A DNA stretch of 64,000 bases from Listeria weihenstephanensis (GTDB lineage Bacteria; Bacillota; Bacilli; Lactobacillales; Listeriaceae), in NCBI RefSeq assembly GCF_003534205.1, contig NZ_CP011102.1:1066036-1130035 (forward strand), written 5' to 3'. The notes under the pieces are model-generated. The model was not told the origin of the DNA. It saw only the letters and a list, made by a program, of their open reading frames with translations, and made no database searches. Positions 31,380-40,400 of the stretch are shown piece by piece. The translations under genes were made by a program, and so were the position numbers. Position 1 is the first letter of the stretch; each line of letters begins with the position of its first letter.

Positions 31380-32197
31380 CAAAACGCGTTTTTTCTTGTT
31401 TCAACTTTAAGAAGGACGAAGGAAATAATACAGCCGAAATTGATATCTACGGCGATATTGTAGCGGATGGGTATGACTGGTTTGACTCGGATATTACGTC
31501 TTTCAACTTTAAGAAGGACCTAGATGCGCTGGGTGATGTAGACAAAATTTATGTCAATATCAACTCAAACGGTGGGTTCGTATACGAGGGCCAAGCAATT
31601 TACAATCAGCTCAAACGGCACAGCGCGCAAATCCATGTCCGTATTGATGGTATGGCTGCTTCTATTGCCTCGGTGATTGCAATGGCAGGTGATGTAATCG
31701 AAATGCCTGCTAATGCTCAGATGATGATTCATGACCCGGCTGGAGGTGCTTTTGGAAACAAGGCAGACCTGGAATCCGCTATTCGAGCACTAGATGCCAG
31801 TAAGCAGTCTATCATCGCCGCCTATAAATCTAAATCCAATTTGGACGAGGCTGAGATTGCGGCAATGATGGCCGAAGAAACCTGGATGACAGGACAAGAG
31901 GCTTTTGAAAAAGGCTTTATAACTGATGTAGTTAACCCAATCCAGCAGGTAGCAATGGCCAGAAGCCCAATCACAAACACATTCAGAAATGTACCTAAGC
32001 AATTACTAGAGCCAGCTGTTGCTAAACCCGAATCAAAACAGCAGGCGTTAGATGTTGACGCAATTGTGGAGGCAGTAGTTGCAAGATTGCAGCCGAAGCC
32101 CGTAGAAAATAAGACAGAACCACCTGAACCAGAACAACCGAATAAACAAGAAAAAGGTAATCCGCTTTTCAATGCCCTCAAAGCATTGTCTGAGTGA
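31376..32197 (+). CDS. ClpP-like prohead protease with scaffold tail
   Basis: A 273-aa ClpP-fold head maturation protease. Catalytic Ser in GMAASIASVIAMAG near 94 and His in MMIHDPAGGAFGN near 120, with the ClpP start INSNGGFVYEGQAIYNQLKR. The C-terminal ~75 residues (after 200) are Gln/Pro/Glu-rich and probably act as the scaffold. It overlaps the portal gene by 4 bp. Confidence 0.92.
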   Translation: MTKRVFSCFNFKKDEGNNTAEIDIYGDIVADGYDWFDSDITSFNFKKDLDALGDVDKIYVNINSNGGFVYEGQAIYNQLKRHSAQIHVRIDGMAASIASVIAMAGDVIEMPANAQMMIHDPAGGAFGNKADLESAIRALDASKQSIIAAYKSKSNLDEAEIAAMMAEETWMTGQEAFEKGFITDVVNPIQQVAMARSPITNTFRNVPKQLLEPAVAKPESKQQALDVDAIVEAVVARLQPKPVENKTEPPEPEQPNKQEKGNPLFNALKALSE

Positions 32198-32229
32198 TTG
32201 CCTTTTTACTATGAGGAGGACATGAAAAT

Positions 32230-33372
32230 ATGAAAAACCCAGATAAAGTAAAAAACAATAAGGAAAAGCTTCAAGCGGTTCTCGATAGAGCCATGACGCT
32301 GGAAGACCCGAAGGCACAAGCAGAGGCGTTTGCCGAATGGTCGCAAGGGTTTCAAGACCAAATTGTAGCAGAAGCAGCAGCTGCGGCTCGTGCAGGCATG
32401 ACTGACGACCAGGTTATGGCGCAGCGAGGGTTTACAGTGCTTAACTCCCAAGAGCGAGAGTTCTACAACACAATTATTGAAAACAAGGCTCTTGATAATC
32501 TGGAGGTTGTTATCCCGGTAACCGTGTATGACCGTATTTTTGAATACCTAGAAGAGCAGCATCCACTACTTGCAGCTATCGATTTTGTGAACACAACAGG
32601 TATTACCCGCTGGCTGTATCGCAAAGCAGACGCGGAAGGCGCTTTGTGGTCTGATGTAACAGCTGCAATCACGAAGGAGCTGTCTAATGGATTCGATAAA
32701 ATCGATGTTGGGCAAGCAAAGCTAACTGCCTTTGTTCCGTTATACAACTCTACACTAGACCTTGGCCCTGTATGGATTGACAAGTTTATCGTCACTCTAC
32801 TATCAGAGTCTTTAGCGATTGGCTTGGAGAAGGCTATCGTCACAGGTACGGGAAAAGATATGCCTATCGGTATGGATAGAAACCTAGACGGTGCAGTGGT
32901 TGGAGGCGAATATCCGAAAAAGGTCGCGACTACGTTGACCGATTTACTACCGCAAACACTGGGTGAGAAAATCATGGCGCCCCTTACACTTGACGGCAAG
33001 CGAGCAGTGGCGAACATCATGTTTGTATTGAATCCGTTGACGTACTGGGAGAAATTCTTCGGCGCGATTACAACCATGACAGCAAACGGTCAGTATGTTC
33101 AAACGCTGCCTATCAATGCCACAGATATCCAATCCCGATATGTGGATAAAAACAAGCTGATTGTCGGCGTTCCGACCGATTACTTTATGGGAATTGGCAC
33201 AACCGGAAAAATTGAGTCTTCGAAAGAATATCGATTCTTAGAAGACCAAACAGTATACGCTGCGCGTCAGCTGGCTAATGGACGGCCTAAAGATAATTTA
33301 TCTTTTCTAGTATTTGACATCACAGACTTGAAACCTCTACTAACACTAATCAAGGAATTAGAGACACCCTGA
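32230..33372 (+). CDS. HK97-fold major capsid protein
   Basis: A 380-aa capsid protein. Residues 1-~75 form a helical delta-like scaffold region (EDPKAQAEAFAEWSQGFQDQI) that the upstream protease would remove. The HK97-fold body has TTGITRWLYRKAD.., the F-rich WIDKFIVTLLSESLAIGLEKA and the C-terminal LSFLVFDI. ATG 32230 has AGGAGG at about 10 bp; an ATG at 32222 would give only 3 codons. The final codons ACA CCC TGA form a likely +1 slip site (see next entry). Confidence 0.93.
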   Translation: MKNPDKVKNNKEKLQAVLDRAMTLEDPKAQAEAFAEWSQGFQDQIVAEAAAAARAGMTDDQVMAQRGFTVLNSQEREFYNTIIENKALDNLEVVIPVTVYDRIFEYLEEQHPLLAAIDFVNTTGITRWLYRKADAEGALWSDVTAAITKELSNGFDKIDVGQAKLTAFVPLYNSTLDLGPVWIDKFIVTLLSESLAIGLEKAIVTGTGKDMPIGMDRNLDGAVVGGEYPKKVATTLTDLLPQTLGEKIMAPLTLDGKRAVANIMFVLNPLTYWEKFFGAITTMTANGQYVQTLPINATDIQSRYVDKNKLIVGVPTDYFMGIGTTGKIESSKEYRFLEDQTVYAARQLANGRPKDNLSFLVFDITDLKPLLTLIKELETP

Positions 33373-33529
33373 GGCACCCCAGACGTTTAGAGCTGGGGTT
33401 GGCTTAGAGTCAATGACAAATAGCGAACTGAAAGCTATTCTGGACGAGAGAGAAATCCCCTACGCAGTCAAGGCCACGAAAGCGGAACTGATTGCGCTGA
33501 TTGAAGGTGCTGAAAATGACGGAGTTTGA
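33371..33529 (+). CDS. +1-frameshift extension of the major capsid protein (HeH/SAP-like)
   Basis: A frame open across the capsid stop in +1 adds 52 residues to give a ~432-aa form. The slip site is CCC-T at 33367-33370 with UGA in the A site. A 7-bp stem (ACCCCAG 33376-33382 / CTGGGGT 33393-33399) follows closely. The added part contains an HeH/SAP-like unit (LKAILDEREIPYAVKATKAE). Listeria phage PSA is known to make a long capsid form by +1 shifting near the capsid stop. An ATG at 33413 could also start the piece, but it has no RBS. Confidence 0.75.
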   Translation, partial: EAPQTFRAGVGLESMTNSELKAILDEREIPYAVKATKAELIALIEGAENDGV

Positions 33530-33806
33530 TTTAAAAACATACGTTAAGCAAGAGTGTGCTGTAACTTGGGATGACCCTTCACTGGATAGCCAAATAGAAG
33601 AAGCGAAGGCGTATTTGAGAGATATCTCGGGTACGTCTATTTCTTTCGATTCTCCAGGGACGGCTACCTCGCTGTTAAAGAATCGAGTTCGATATGATCG
33701 CAATGGGGCACTTGCATTATTCGAGATGGATTACAGATCCAGCTTGCTTCGATTCCAGCTTTCCGAGGGTTTGAAAGGCGGTGTAGCCGATGGCAAATCA
33801 GAGTAG
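33516..33806 (+). CDS. gp6-like head-tail connector
   Basis: A 96-aa helical protein with the connector pattern: N-terminal LKTYVKQECAVTWDDPSLDS, 'IEEAKAYLRDISG', then VRYDRNGALALFEMDYRSSLLRFQ. Such proteins form the ring under the portal. GAAGGTG precedes ATG 33516; it overlaps the capsid extension and the next gene. Confidence 0.82.
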   Translation: MTEFDLKTYVKQECAVTWDDPSLDSQIEEAKAYLRDISGTSISFDSPGTATSLLKNRVRYDRNGALALFEMDYRSSLLRFQLSEGLKGGVADGKSE

Positions 33807-34143
33807 GACAGAAGTTTATAAAGATGGCATCATGGCATACGGAGACATCATCACGGAGCGCGTCAAGGGGAAAGTGGTGGGGAAGGTATTCAAGCAGGTA
33901 GGTACTCGCTACTTTGCTTTAATGGAGGCTCGCTCTTCCGACTACGCACTAGCTGAGGGTGAGAATGAATCTATCGACTTAAAAATCAAAACGCCTTACG
34001 GGATTGACTTTTGGAAAGCAAAACCCGCGAAGGTCATTCTCGAAGGGCAAGAGTACGACGTTGTGAGCCTTGACTGGGATGCGGAGAAAACAAAGCTGTT
34101 TTGGTATCTGCAAAAAGGCGGTGCTGAGAATGCCATTTCGTAA
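33790..34143 (+). CDS. Head closure protein
   Basis: A 117-aa beta-rich protein in the head-closure position. Features: AYGDIITERVKGKVVGKVFK and PAKVILEGQEYDVVSLDWD, which resembles SPP1 gp16-type stoppers. It overlaps both neighbours by 14-17 bp. Function follows from place and fold style. Confidence 0.65.
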   Translation: MANQSRTEVYKDGIMAYGDIITERVKGKVVGKVFKQVGTRYFALMEARSSDYALAEGENESIDLKIKTPYGIDFWKAKPAKVILEGQEYDVVSLDWDAEKTKLFWYLQKGGAENAIS

Positions 34144-34525
34144 ACCCAACATACCCGACGATTTCATATATGACACCTTAGCAAGCGCAGGAGTAGCGGT
34201 ATTTCGCAACTGGCCAACGGTTGAGGAAATCAAGGCTAGTAAATACCACTTTTTTGCGTTCAAGCGCGACGGGATGGAAAAAGGCGAAGGTGCTTTTTCT
34301 TTCGTCGAGCGGTTGGTTGTCTCCTATGTATTCCCTAGTACAAGTGAGACAGCAGCTGAATTAGAGGATATCTTGGATGTGCTCATTGAGATGAAGCTAA
34401 ACATTAGAGAGGCAACAGAGGACACACTGCTGTTCAAAGACACGAAGGAAGAGTATACGGTACATCAAATTACGGTTACCAGACCAAGAGTGTATTTCAA
34501 AAAAGGAAGTTTTATCGATGGTTAG
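34130..34525 (+). CDS. Head-tail joining / tail terminator-like protein
   Basis: A 131-aa protein from ATG 34130 in overlap with the closure gene. It has an alpha/beta layout (DTLASAGVAVFRNWPTVEEIKASKYHFF; AAELEDILDVLIEMKLNI; YTVHQITVTRPRVYF) like tail-terminator ring proteins. Which of the two joining roles it fills is uncertain because the usual order would put HK97-gp10 first. Confidence 0.6.
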   Translation: MPFRKPNIPDDFIYDTLASAGVAVFRNWPTVEEIKASKYHFFAFKRDGMEKGEGAFSFVERLVVSYVFPSTSETAAELEDILDVLIEMKLNIREATEDTLLFKDTKEEYTVHQITVTRPRVYFKKGSFIDG

Positions 34526-34943
34526 GTTTGAGCTAGATACAAAGGATCTTGAGCTGCTGATGAAAAAGATAGCAGAGTCTCCAGGGGATGTTGAAAAAGC
34601 GATAAATCAGTCATTGGAGAGGGAAGGAGCCGCCCTTGCTATTGAGGGGATCATCATGCGAATGCCTGTGAGCCAAAGAGGTGCAAAAGCCGTCAGAGAG
34701 AAGAAGCACGCCAGATATTCCAATCCGCTTATGAAGCGTATGGAAAACTTGGGCTTCGAAATTGTAGCAAAAGGCGGCGCGTCAGGTAAGAAGGGCTCAT
34801 TCGGATATCTTGCATTCCCTGACGAGGGGCGTGGCTCATCTAACCCATTGGCTCATCATTTCTTTAATGATGGAATGGACGACCGAATCCCTCGCATATT
34901 AGATGCTCTAAGCGAAGCACTAGACGAGGTAATCGAATTATAA
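34518..34943 (+). CDS. HK97-gp10-type tail component
   Basis: A 141-aa protein with the HK97-gp10 layout: N-terminal helix (LLMKKIAESPGDVEKAINQSLE), basic middle (PVSQRGAKAVREKKHARYS), a glycine-rich loop (GYLAFPDEGRGSSN) and a closing helix (IPRILDALSEALDEVIEL). It joins head-completion to tail. It overlaps the previous gene by 8 bp. Confidence 0.75.
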   Translation: MVRFELDTKDLELLMKKIAESPGDVEKAINQSLEREGAALAIEGIIMRMPVSQRGAKAVREKKHARYSNPLMKRMENLGFEIVAKGGASGKKGSFGYLAFPDEGRGSSNPLAHHFFNDGMDDRIPRILDALSEALDEVIEL

Positions 34944-34958
34944 GGAGGACGAAAATAG

Positions 34959-35546
34959 ATGACAACTAAAAAAGAATATTTTGCGTACGGTTTTACTAAT
35001 GTACATTGGCACCCCATCGCGGCGACTGGTGTAAAAACACCTGGTGTACTTTTCGGTGAGTTTTCGAAATTTGAAGGTGAAGCAACCATCAAAACAATTA
35101 CACGGAAATCTGAGGGTGTGCCAGTAGAGGAGATTAGCAAGCCCGAAATGATGGAAGGGACCCTCACAGGGCATATTCATCTAGCGACTGCACGTGAGTT
35201 GTACGGCCTTAGTACGGAGGGCCTAAAGGAAGGCGTTTGGGCTTACGGATCGTCCTCTAAAACGGCGAATTTTGCGCTAACTGCGGAGGAACAAGACATG
35301 TATGGAAACGGCCGATTGCTTGGTTTTGCAAATATGTCTGTAACTGGTGGGATTAAATGGAGCCTAGAAAATGCCTCGGAGGAGGTAGCGGAAATTGAAA
35401 TCCCAGTTAAGGCAATGAAAGATGCTAATAAAGAACTTCGCTATGATGCGATGATTGACGATGTCATTGATAAGAAGACAGTCGAGAAATGGCATACCGA
35501 CTTTAGCCCTGATATGGTCAAAAAAGATTACGTCTTTCCCAGCTGA
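34959..35546 (+). CDS. Major tail tube protein (short form)
   Basis: A 195-aa tail tube protein, beta-rich, with KYEYF-like aromatic start (TKKEYFAYGFTNVHWHPI), EGEATIKTITRKSEGV and WSLENASEEVAEIEIPVKA. AAGGAGG precedes ATG 34959. It ends TTT CCC AGC TGA, where a +1 slip would append FN3-type domains (next entry). Confidence 0.85.
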   Translation: MTTKKEYFAYGFTNVHWHPIAATGVKTPGVLFGEFSKFEGEATIKTITRKSEGVPVEEISKPEMMEGTLTGHIHLATARELYGLSTEGLKEGVWAYGSSSKTANFALTAEEQDMYGNGRLLGFANMSVTGGIKWSLENASEEVAEIEIPVKAMKDANKELRYDAMIDDVIDKKTVEKWHTDFSPDMVKKDYVFPS

Positions 35547-36828
35547 GCCCCAAAATTTAAAAGTCTCGGAGTTCACGGATAAAACTATCACGTGGACCTG
35601 GGACTTAGTACAAGGGGCTTCCTTTTATCATGTCTATGTAGATGGCGCAGTAATTCCAGCGGTAGCGACAAGCAACGTATTTACAAGTGATAAATTGCTG
35701 GAGGCTACGGTCCACACAGTTAGAGTAACAGCGGTCTCGAAATACAATGTCGAGAGTAAGCTATCTAACGAAATTAGCCAAAAAACAAGATTGTCTATGC
35801 TGGTGATGGAGCGCTACTTGGCTGATACAACAAATGCAAAAGGTAAAGGGCCGAGCCTACCTAGTGTTACAAACGTTCGCGTTTATGATCGTGATAAGTA
35901 TGTAGCGACAGGGACGATTGTAGCTGGTGAAGTCAGTATCTACATGCCAGGCATCATGAATACAAACTATGCAAAACAAATATCCGTCATTGTGAACGGT
36001 ACTGAAAAAGTAAAAGTACCAGTGAATCAGGATGGCACTTTCAGGTACTACGCGAAAGATATTGTAAAAGCAGTAACTGATGTGGTAAAGGTTGTTCTGT
36101 ACAACAGGAATGGAACGGTGATGGAGACGCTGGATGTTCTAATCGGTACAACCGCAGTAAGTGCAGAGACTCGAACGGGCTCATACGCAAATATGTACCA
36201 GGTTGGGGCGAGTTATATTACAGGCGGGTACAACAACGTGCTTACACTTAAAGCGCTGGATGGGAAATCCTCTGGAGACCCTACTACTATCGAGGGTATG
36301 CCAACACCTATGGCTATCGAACTTCCCAGATTGGAACTTAACACAATTAGCAGCGTAGACAGAATAGTATCAGGTATGACCGAGCCAAGTGGTTATGTGA
36401 GGCTAACTGTAGATGGTACCGCTCGTTCTGTACCACAGGCAGATGCAACTGGGTACTTCTCTATTTCGTCGAGCAGCATTATCTCGGGTTCGATTGTATT
36501 GGTTGAGTCGAAGGTTGGTAGTTACTACCCCGGCTCCGTTACGGTTACCGTACCAGCACCCGCAGGAGCGCCTGTTACACCTACGAATTTAGCGGTTAGT
36601 GAAATCACACAGACCACGGCAAAACTAACGTGGGCAGCCTCTCCAGGGGCCACATCCTACAAGCTTTATCAAAATAGTTCTATGGTGCCATGGAAATCCA
36701 CATCTATCACGTCGTACAGTTTAACCGGAACGGCAGGGAGCTCGTGGACCTACCAAGTAACGGCGCTCAATGCATCAGGTGAGAGTTTGATGACTGCTAA
36801 AGTACCCGTGAATTTTTTACCTGAATAG
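35542..36828 (+). CDS. +1-frameshift extension of the major tail protein, two FN3-like domains
   Basis: This frame is +1 to the tail tube gene and has no RBS or start of its own near the join. Slipping at CCC-A (35538-35541) joins residue P194 to AEPQNLKVSEF and gives about 622 aa. The added part holds an FN3-like domain first (to ~80 residues), a middle beta domain (VTNVRVYDRDKYVATGTIV..) and a second FN3-like domain at the end (TPTNLAVSEITQTTAKLTW). A few long copies would decorate the tail. PSA has a comparable +1 event in its tail gene. Confidence 0.75.
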   Translation, partial: AEPQNLKVSEFTDKTITWTWDLVQGASFYHVYVDGAVIPAVATSNVFTSDKLLEATVHTVRVTAVSKYNVESKLSNEISQKTRLSMLVMERYLADTTNAKGKGPSLPSVTNVRVYDRDKYVATGTIVAGEVSIYMPGIMNTNYAKQISVIVNGTEKVKVPVNQDGTFRYYAKDIVKAVTDVVKVVLYNRNGTVMETLDVLIGTTAVSAETRTGSYANMYQVGASYITGGYNNVLTLKALDGKSSGDPTTIEGMPTPMAIELPRLELNTISSVDRIVSGMTEPSGYVRLTVDGTARSVPQADATGYFSISSSSIISGSIVLVESKVGSYYPGSVTVTVPAPAGAPVTPTNLAVSEITQTTAKLTWAASPGATSYKLYQNSSMVPWKSTSITSYSLTGTAGSSWTYQVTALNASGESLMTAKVPVNFLPE

Positions 36829-36835
36829 CAAATCA

Positions 36836-36862
36836 GAGTCCTCAAAATTGGGGGCTCTTTTA
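36836..36862 (+). terminator. Terminator after the major tail gene
   Basis: GAGTCCTCAA (36836-36845) pairs with TTGGGGGCTC (36848-36857) over 10 bp with two G-U pairs, then TTTTATT. Partial termination here would lower expression of the chaperone and tape measure relative to capsid and tail tube. Confidence 0.75.
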
Positions 36863-36884
36863 TTATGAAAAGGAGGAGAACAAC

Positions 36885-37256
36885 ATGGCTCAAATTGAAT
36901 TGAAAAACTACGGCATGGTTGATATTGACACACAGCTCACAGCTGCCACATTCCTCACATTGCAGGACGAGGGCATTGTGGATAAGGATTTTCTCGACAA
37001 GATAATCAATGCAACGGTTGAGAGTGAAATCCCGCTAAAAATTAAGCTAAACACCCTATACGCCGCATATCGCGAGGCGAACGAAACAGATTACTTAGAT
37101 TATCAGACTTTTATTAAGTCCTACCAGATTGATTATGTACAGCTTACGCTTGTTGTTGGGGCGGCTATCGTCAAAAAGAATGTAGATGAGTTCGGAGCTT
37201 TTTCACAAACACTCATAAAGAAGATACCGAAAACAGGGACTAGCTCGGGGAAGTAG
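36885..37256 (+). CDS. Tail assembly chaperone, short form (gpG-like)
   Basis: A 123-aa helical protein directly before the tape measure gene, the position of the gpG chaperone. Visible: DTQLTAATFLTLQDEGIVDK and DYQTFIKSYQIDYVQLTLV. AAAGGAGGAG precedes ATG 36885. It ends near a GGGG run, followed by a second frame that is open to 37435. Confidence 0.8.
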   Translation: MAQIELKNYGMVDIDTQLTAATFLTLQDEGIVDKDFLDKIINATVESEIPLKIKLNTLYAAYREANETDYLDYQTFIKSYQIDYVQLTLVVGAAIVKKNVDEFGAFSQTLIKKIPKTGTSSGK

Positions 37257-37435
37257 CTTTCCCAAAAGTCACGATTGAGACCGTAGAAGATTTGTACAGT
37301 TACTACGTTGACTATTTTGGGATAAGCGAAGATATTTTCTGGAACCGTCCGTTTTTTACGTTACCTAGATACGTAGCAAATAAAATCGCAGTAGACGCGT
37401 GGAAGCAGCATGTGCAAAGAGAGGCGGCGAAATAA
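37250..37435 (+). CDS. -1-frameshift extension of the tail chaperone (gpGT-like)
   Basis: A frame without its own start continues from the chaperone's last codons. It is closed by TAG only at 37241, so the switch must fall in 37244-37256, where TCG GGG AAG offers a -1 slip on GGGG (37247-37250). The product would be ~183 aa, adding VTIETVEDLYSYYVDYFG, NRPFFTLPRYVANKIAV and a basic end. This is the usual -1 G/GT arrangement of long-tailed phages. Confidence 0.75.
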   Translation, partial: EVAFPKVTIETVEDLYSYYVDYFGISEDIFWNRPFFTLPRYVANKIAVDAWKQHVQREAAK

Positions 37436-40400
37436 GTGGCAAGAGACAGCGAAAAGAAGATAAAATTTAAAGTCGATAATCAGCAGTATAGCGCAGCCAT
37501 GAAAACCATGAACGCCGATACTGCGAAACTAAATAAAGAGTTTCGACTCGAACAAGAACAGCTAAAAGAGACAGGCTCCGCTTCTGAGAAGCTAGAGAGC
37601 CAAATGGCCAAACTGGCCAGAGAGCAAGAACTGACAGGCAAGAAAATTGAGTCTACAGAGCAGCACCTCGATAACGCAAAACAGACTTTCGGGGAGAACT
37701 CCAAAGAGGCTCAAAACTTAGAGAAGAAATTACTAGATTTGCAGATTGCAGAGCAGCGACTTGCTAATCAAACAATAGATACAGCCCGAAAAATGGATAT
37801 GTTGGCTCAGTCGGAAAACGACGCGAACAGCTCCTCGGCCAAACGTCGACAAGAACTTTCGAAGTTGGAGGGTGAGCAGGATAGGCTGACGCGTTCCAAT
37901 GAACGGTTAGACCAGGAGCTTGAGTTACAGATTGCCACAATGGGCGATGGAGCCAAAGAGGCGGATAAGTTGAAAGCATCCCAGGCTATTCTTGGCCGTC
38001 AGATGGGCAACACAGCCGACCAGGTCAAGAACCTAGAGCACCAGCTGGAACTCGCGAAAAAAGAATACGGTGAGAACTCGCAGGAAGTAGATGAGCTGGA
38101 GAAAGAACTCCTGTCAGCGAAAACGGCCTATGCCAATTTTGGAAATGAGCTAGAGAAGACCAATAAGGATTTAGGCGTGTTTGGCGTGAAGACAAAAGAG
38201 GCAGGCGCCAATGTTGCTAAAGTTGGTGGGGGCATGACTGCCGGGATTACCGTTCCGATTTTGGCCGTGGGTGCGGCATCGATTCAGGCAGCCCAGAACG
38301 TCGCAGATTCACAAAGTAAGATTAAAGGCTCCTTAGGTACTACCGAGAAGGAAACGGCCAGACTATCGGCCACAGCGCGCTCTATCTATGTGGATGGCTA
38401 TGGGGAATCATTAGAAGAAGTCACGGACGCCCTGACACGTGTCAAGCTGAAAATGAGAGACTTGGATGGCAAGGAACTTAAGCAGGCAACTGTCACAGCT
38501 ATGAACTTAGCAGCAACCTTTGACGCAGATGTCAATGAGGTTGTACGTGGCGGCGATGGCTTGATGAAGAACTTCAAAATATCCTCAGAAGAAGCCTTCC
38601 AGAAACTTGCTTGGGGTGCACAGAATGGCCTCAATTTCTCCGATGAGCTTTTCGATAATATCTCCGAGTATGCCCCGCTATTTAGTCAAGCGGGTTTTTC
38701 GATTGATGAGATGTTTTCTATCTTGGAAGCTGGTACAAAAGAAGGTGCCTATAACCTGGATTACGTGAATGACCTTGTAAAAGAGTTCGGCATCCGTATT
38801 CAGGACGGTTCGAAATCAACGACTGAGGCAATGAGCCAGATGTCAGGGTCCACCAAGAAGATGTTTAAGGAGTACCAAAACGGCAAAGTGACAGCTGCGG
38901 AAATGTTCAAAGCCATAGGTAAAGATTTGAAGGGCATGGACGACCAGCAAAAGGCCACACAGCTAGGTACAGCGCTATTCGGTACGAAGTTCGAGGACTT
39001 AGGAAACAAAGCCGTGTACGCCATGACAGACGCCCAAACAGGGCTAATGGACACCAAGGGCGCGCTGGATAAATTAAACTCCGCAGCCGAAAGCAATCAT
39101 CAGCTAGAGGTTGCTATGCGAGCCTTTGAGAATGCTATTGCAGACATTGGAACGGCGTTGGGGCCTGTGTTATCGGATGTTGCAGAGGTGTCACAAGAAT
39201 TTTCGGACTGGTTTACTTCATTAGACGATGGTACGAAAAAAGCCATTGTGGGGATTGCAGGAACCGCCGCAGCCATCGGGCCAGTTGTTGCTGGTGTGGG
39301 CTTATTGATGATGACGCTAAACCCTGTAACAGCAACCATCGCAGCTATTGGATTGGGTGTTGTAGCGTTGGGTGGCGCGTGGGCATATCAGGTCGCAGCA
39401 CAGAAACGGCATGACGCAGAGCTCACGAAATCAATCGATAACGCGGCTATGTACGGCGAGGGTGTTTCTGCTGGAACTCGAAAAGCTGGTGAGTCTTTTG
39501 TTAAGTTGAAAGATACCGCACATACCAACATGGCTTTGATGAAAACGGCCACGGTCGAGAACGCGAAACAGATGTCTACAGAAGTAGTTGAGGCTTACTC
39601 AGGTATGGCGGATAAGGCCATAGTAGCCCTTGAAGAGTATAAGAACCGCCTGAATACAGAGATTGACACTCTGACCAAAGGGACAGGTGCAGTCGGGAAG
39701 CAAACAGCTGATAAGGCAACAAAAGAGGTCAACGATTCGATTGATAAAAATATCAATAAAGTCAAAGACGCAGTACAAACAATGAATGACCTGAAAACGA
39801 AATACAATGGAAACTTGGCCAGCATGACAGAGGCAGATAAGAAGCGATACAGTGAAGCAACCTTGTTTCTTGATGAGCAACTGAAAGTATTTTCTAACTC
39901 AGTTAAAGAGCAAGAGCGTATTGCCAAAGCAGCTAGTCAAAATCAGGATACTATTTCGAAGTCTTCATATGATAAGCAGCTCGCGACCGCAAAGAAAGCT
40001 CGCGATAAGTCAACTAAAGAGGCTGAAAATTACTACAAGAGCACCAAGAAGGATTTAGAGAAAGCACTGGCAGAGGGGCACATAAGCCAGGAGAACTATA
40101 ATCAGCTCATGACACTGAACGGAAAGACTCTTGCAGAAAATAGTTATAAATCTCAAAGAGTACTCTCTGATACCAATAAAAGTCTAGCGGAATCTTTTAA
40201 AAACACAGGTGAGGTAGTCCTAGAATCTGGCATGGATATAGACAGGATGAAACAACTACAGGCTGATGGAACCTGGAAATGGTGGTCTCAGGAAAAAAGA
40301 GCATGGGTTGAAAAAGTCTCCATGCAAGAAGAAATAAAACGCAAAAATGAAACATATATTAAGAGTCTAAGTTCGGGAAATAAAGAGGCGGAGGGTAGTA

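Noticed and set aside
33413-33529. Independent 38-aa gene after the capsid gene
   Set aside because: ATG 33413 lacks an RBS, while the frame is open back across the capsid stop with a slip site and stem, so a +1 extension explains it better.
35455-36828. Separate FN3 protein starting inside the tail tube gene
   Set aside because: ATG 35455 lies deep in the tail tube coding region without RBS; the FN3 sequence begins exactly at the CCC-A junction.
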